Below, piece after piece: positions 5,079 to 7,352 of a DNA stretch of 7,352 bases. The translations under genes were made by a program, and so were the position numbers. The DNA is taken from contig NZ_JZWV01000832.1 of assembly GCF_000966975.1 (NCBI RefSeq), forward strand, positions 1 through 7,352, in the 5' to 3' direction. This stretch comes from Streptomyces katrae (lineage in GTDB: Bacteria > Actinomycetota > Actinomycetes > Streptomycetales > Streptomycetaceae). The notes under the pieces were generated by a model that was not told where the DNA came from, did not search any database, and saw only the letters and a program-made list of their open reading frames with translations. Positions within the stretch are counted from its first letter, which is position 1, and every line of letters begins with the position of its first letter.

Positions 5079-6536
5079 ATGCCCCTCAGCCGCAGAGACT
5101 TCACCGCCCGCACCGCCCTCGCCGGCGCGGGCGTCGCCCTCACCGGAACGGTCGGCGCCCTCGCCACCGCACCCGGAGCGCTGGCCGCCGACGAGCCGGG
5201 TCCCGGCGCGGCCGACGCGGCGGAGGGGCACGGCCGCCCGCACGCCCCCGGCTACGGTCCGCTGCTGCCCGACCCGGCCGGACTCCTCGCCCTGCCCGCC
5301 GGATTCTCCTACCGCGTGATCACCCACAGCGGTGTCACCACCCTCGACTCCGGCGAGAGCACCCCGTCCAACCACGACGGCACGGCCGCCTTCGAGGGCG
5401 CCCGCGGGGTCACCCTCCTCGTCAACAACCACGAACTGAAGGGGCCGCGGGCGAACTGGACCCACCCCGTCCCGCTGACCGAGGGCCTCGTCTACGACCC
5501 CGCCGCGTCCGGCGGCTGCACCGTCGTCGAGGTCCGGCGCGGCGGCGAGGTCGCCGAATGGGTGGGCGTCGCGGGCACCTCGACCAACTGCGCGGGCGGG
5601 GCGACCCCGTGGGGCACCTGGCTGACCTGCGAGGAGACCGAGGACCTGGCCGGTAAGAACGGCATGACCAAGGACCACGGCTACGTCTTCGAGGTGGACC
5701 CCCACGACCGGCGGGCCAACCGTGACCCGCGGCCCGCCAAGGCCTTCGGACGTTACGCGCACGAGGCCGTCGTCATCGACCCGCGCCAGGGCCACGCCTA
5801 CCTGACCGAGGACGCCTCGGGCCCCAACGGGCTGCTCTACCGCTGGACCCCGCCGGAGGGCTTCCGGCACGGGCGGGGGCGGCTGCGTACCCTCGCCGCG
5901 GACGCCGGGGTGCTGGCGGCCGCCAAGTGCTTCGACAAGGCCGGGCAGTTCGTGGACGACCTCTCGCGCGCGACGAGGACCGGGACCGTGTACGGGGTCG
6001 ACTGGGTGGAGGTCACCGACCGCGACGCCCGGACCCTGTCGGTGCGCAAGCAGTTCGCGGCGGGCGCCGTGACCCGGGCGCGCAAGCTGGAGGGCATGTG
6101 GTGGGCCGACGGCGGCGCCTACTTCGTCTCCTCCTACGCGCGCGAGGAGAGCCCGGGCGCCGCGCACGACGGGCAGGTGTGGTTCTACGACCCCAGGCGG
6201 CGCACGATCCGCCTGGTCGTCCTCATCGGGGTGAACGCCGACCCCGACGCCGAGGGCGGCTACGACGGCCCCGACAACATCACCGTCTCCCCGTACGGGG
6301 GCCTGGTGATCGCCGAGGACGGCAACGGGCTGCAGCACCTGCTCGGGGCCACCGAGTCGGGCCGTGTCTACCCGCTGGCGCGCAACGAACTGAACATCGG
6401 GACGCCCGAGAAGCCCGAGTACTCGGAGTTCACCGGGGTCTGCTTCTCCCCCGACGGGCGCACCCTGTACGCCAACATCCAGGAGCCGGGCATCATGCTG
6501 GCCATCACCGGCCCGTGGCGGCGCTCCCCGCGCTGA
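5079..6536 (+). CDS. Tat-exported PhoX-type (DUF839) alkaline phosphatase
   Basis: This 485-residue protein starts at ATG 5079 with a twin-arginine signal (MPLSRRDFTARTALAGAGVA, cleavage near ALA/ADE at 36-37). It should therefore be folded with its metals in the cytoplasm and exported by Tat. The rest matches the PhoX/DUF839 beta-propeller family. Visible segments are PAGFSYRVITHSG (73-85), PSNHDGTAAFEG (96-107), LLVNNHEL (113-120), TNCAGGATPWGTWLTCEE (169-186), FGRYAHEAVVIDP (223-235), AYLTEDASGPNGLLYRW (240-256), YDGPDNITVSPYGGLVIAED (395-414) and FTGVCFSPDGRTLYANIQEPG (451-471). In characterised PhoX enzymes two Fe(III) and Ca ions form the active centre, with a Cys ligand in the NC-x-GG-x-TPWGTW segment; that Cys is present here (171). 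Length is normal for secreted actinobacterial members. Phosphomonoesterase activity is inferred from family, and some DUF839 proteins are untested. A candidate PHO box upstream fits phosphate-starvation control. Confidence 0.9.
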   Translation: MPLSRRDFTARTALAGAGVALTGTVGALATAPGALAADEPGPGAADAAEGHGRPHAPGYGPLLPDPAGLLALPAGFSYRVITHSGVTTLDSGESTPSNHDGTAAFEGARGVTLLVNNHELKGPRANWTHPVPLTEGLVYDPAASGGCTVVEVRRGGEVAEWVGVAGTSTNCAGGATPWGTWLTCEETEDLAGKNGMTKDHGYVFEVDPHDRRANRDPRPAKAFGRYAHEAVVIDPRQGHAYLTEDASGPNGLLYRWTPPEGFRHGRGRLRTLAADAGVLAAAKCFDKAGQFVDDLSRATRTGTVYGVDWVEVTDRDARTLSVRKQFAAGAVTRARKLEGMWWADGGAYFVSSYAREESPGAAHDGQVWFYDPRRRTIRLVVLIGVNADPDAEGGYDGPDNITVSPYGGLVIAEDGNGLQHLLGATESGRVYPLARNELNIGTPEKPEYSEFTGVCFSPDGRTLYANIQEPGIMLAITGPWRRSPR

Positions 6537-6552
6537 CGGGGCCTTTCCCCGT
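6536..6552. terminator. Short hairpin at the phosphatase stop codon
   Basis: ACGGGG (6536-6541) pairs with CCCCGT (6547-6552) around a CCTTT loop, starting at the last base of the stop codon. The CCCC run can also pair with the GGGG at 6557-6561, giving a competing hairpin. It sits between convergent genes (stops at 6536 and 6573) and may be a weak bidirectional terminator. Confidence 0.4.
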
Positions 6553-6572
6553 ACCAGGGGGAGCGAGGGGGC

Positions 6573-6749
6573 CTACTGGGCGGTGGCCATCTCCGCGCGG
6601 GAGGCCGCGGCCCACTCCTCCAGGAGGAACTCGTACGCCTCCGACGGCCACTCCCCGTCCGCCCAGGTCTCGACGAGGAGCCGTATCGCCTCGTTCGCCT
6701 CGGCGGCGGACGGGCGCGCGGGACCCGCGGGCTGGAGTGAAGTCTGCAT
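6573..6749 (-). CDS. Small uncharacterised protein (58 aa)
   Basis: ATG 6749-6747 gives a 58-residue acidic, Trp-containing protein: a short Pro/Ala N-terminus (MQTSLQPAGPARPSAAEANE), a helix (AIRLLVETWADGEWP) and a second helix (SEAYEFLLEEWAAASRAEMA). There is no signal peptide or membrane segment, and I recognise no domain; it reads like a small conserved Streptomyces hypothetical. An upstream in-frame ATG (6803) would add an Arg-rich 18-residue leader that crosses a predicted promoter and is less likely. GGAAG lies only 1 nt before the chosen ATG, too close for a normal Shine-Dalgarno, while a TAGCCT hexamer is centred about 10 nt upstream, compatible with leaderless expression. It converges with the PhoX-type gene. 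Confidence 0.65.
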   Translation of the reverse strand: MQTSLQPAGPARPSAAEANEAIRLLVETWADGEWPSEAYEFLLEEWAAASRAEMATAQ

Positions 6750-6756
6750 GCTTCCA

Positions 6757-6762
6757 AGGCTA
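6757..6762 (-). promoter_or_regulatory. Possible -10 element (TAGCCT) for a leaderless small gene
   Basis: The minus strand reads TAGCCT followed by seven bases and then the ATG. That spacing would put the transcription start at or near the A of ATG, as in actinobacterial leaderless genes. The hexamer fits the TAnnnT-type -10. No clear -35 lies 17-18 nt upstream. Confidence 0.35.
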
Positions 6763-6798
6763 CGGGCGGGCACTGACAGCCACCTCCGGATTACGCGT

Positions 6799-6841
6799 GG
6801 CATCGGTCACCCGGGCCGCCCCGGCCCGGGCGGCCGATGCC
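6799..6841. terminator. Long hairpin terminator after the TerD-family gene
   Basis: A 19-position stem (6799-6817 with 6823-6841) has a GCCCC loop, one A-C mismatch and one G-T pair. Its tip is an 8-bp perfect CCCGGGCC/GGCCCGGG and its base is GGCATCGG/CCGATGCC. It begins 21 bp past the stop of the minus-strand TerD-family gene and separates it from the small downstream gene. No T-tract is seen. Confidence 0.75.
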
Positions 6842-6862
6842 CGCATATGCCCGCCCACCTGC

Positions 6863-7352
6863 TCAGAGGGCTTCGCCGGCCGGCTTGACCATGCCGCGCA
6901 CTGTGCGGGACTTCACAAAGTCGCCCATGGCGGTCATCTCCCATTCCCCGGAGAACTGCCGGATCAGCTTGGCCATCATCACGCCCGTCTGGGGCTCGGC
7001 GCCGGTCAGGTCGAAGCGGACCAGCTCCTCGTCGGTCGCGGCGTCGATGAGCCGGCAGTAGGCCTTGGCGACCTCCGTGAACTTCTGGCCGGAGAAGGAG
7101 TTGACCGTGAAGACCAGGCCGCTGATCTCGGCGGGCAGCCGGCCGAGGTCCACGACGATCACCTCGTCGTCCCCGGCGCCCTCACCCGTCAGGTTGTCAC
7201 CGGAGTGCTTGACCGAGCCGCCCAGGATGGACAGCTTGCCGAAGTAACAGGCGTCGACGAAGTTGCGCTGCGGGCCGTAGGCGATGACGGACGCGTCGAG
7301 GTCGATGTCGCGGCCGCCGAACGCGGGCTCCCAGCCGAGGCCCATCTTGACC
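6863..7352 (-). CDS. TerD-family (tellurite-resistance/stress, calcium-binding) protein, N-terminus outside window
   Basis: The frame is open through the right edge and ends at TGA 6865-6863, giving 163 visible residues. The segments are typical of TerD/CABP proteins: VKMGLGWEP near the start, DIDLDAS, then GSVKHSGDNLTGEGAGDDEVIVVDLGRLP with the acidic loop known to bind Ca2+ in this family. LVFTVNSFSGQKFTEV, YCRLIDAATDEELVRFDLTG and the final GEWEMTAMGDFVKSRTVRGM follow. The Met inside VKMGLGW is probably not the start. Family members normally begin about 25-30 residues earlier with a V-x-L-x-K-G-x-N-V-type segment, which would lie beyond 7352. TerD proteins are cytoplasmic or membrane-associated and linked to tellurite, oxidative and phage stress; several paralogues are usual in Streptomyces. 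The specific role here is not readable, and no other ter genes are visible. Confidence 0.92.
   Translation of the reverse strand, partial: VKMGLGWEPAFGGRDIDLDASVIAYGPQRNFVDACYFGKLSILGGSVKHSGDNLTGEGAGDDEVIVVDLGRLPAEISGLVFTVNSFSGQKFTEVAKAYCRLIDAATDEELVRFDLTGAEPQTGVMMAKLIRQFSGEWEMTAMGDFVKSRTVRGMVKPAGEAL

Noticed and set aside
3767..5656. A 629-residue plus-strand frame overlapping the unknown gene and the phosphatase gene
   Set aside because: It is Arg/Pro/Gly-rich, spans two good genes in another frame and crosses their intergenic region; it is a composition artefact.
4995..6338. A 447-residue minus-strand frame antisense to the PhoX-type gene
   Set aside because: It has a shadow-like composition with no recognisable motif, while the plus strand encodes a full Tat signal and DUF839 motifs.
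6863..7352. A tellurite-resistance (ter) operon
   Set aside because: Only one TerD-family gene is visible, followed by a strong terminator; no terB, terC, terE or terZ-like gene lies in the window.
1..7352. Mobile elements, CRISPR arrays, tRNA or rRNA genes
   Set aside because: I found no transposase or integrase motifs, no regularly spaced repeats with spacers, and no tRNA-like cloverleaf or rRNA sequence. The hairpins seen are all at gene ends.

Overview
The base composition (very high GC, G/C-rich third codon positions), the actinobacterial-type DapD and the TerD-family and Tat/Sec secreted proteins all point to a Streptomyces or close relative chromosome. This is inferred from sequence character and families recognised by eye; no search was run.

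Layout. Positions 2-430 (+) are the C-terminal part of dapD (lysine/diaminopimelate synthesis), closed by a very strong hairpin at 465-498. Positions 514-1148 (-) look like debris. One ricin-lectin-like repeat has no visible start. Next to it is a 140-aa reading frame that joins the beginning of a GNAT acetyltransferase to the end of an unrelated single-pass membrane protein. Positions 1209-3050 (-) encode a 613-aa secreted endonuclease/exonuclease/phosphatase-fold nuclease with all expected catalytic motifs and a strong hairpin terminator. A 318-bp divergent intergenic region follows. Positions 3369-4871 (+) encode a 500-aa acidic protein of unknown function. Positions 5079-6536 (+) encode a Tat-exported PhoX-type (DUF839) phosphatase. 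Positions 6573-6749 (-) encode a 58-aa unknown protein, possibly read from a leaderless transcript. Positions 6863-7352 (-) are a TerD-family protein that runs off the window.

How the genes may work together. The nuclease and the PhoX-type phosphatase are both exported. Each has upstream a set of 11-nt direct-repeat units resembling the GTTCACC-type PhoP operator (PHO box) of Streptomyces. The simplest reading is local phosphorus scavenging: the nuclease cuts extracellular nucleic acid and the phosphatase frees phosphate from the products, both induced by phosphate starvation. The PHO boxes are by-eye matches and remain predictions. Nothing here looks like a mobile element, CRISPR array or RNA gene.
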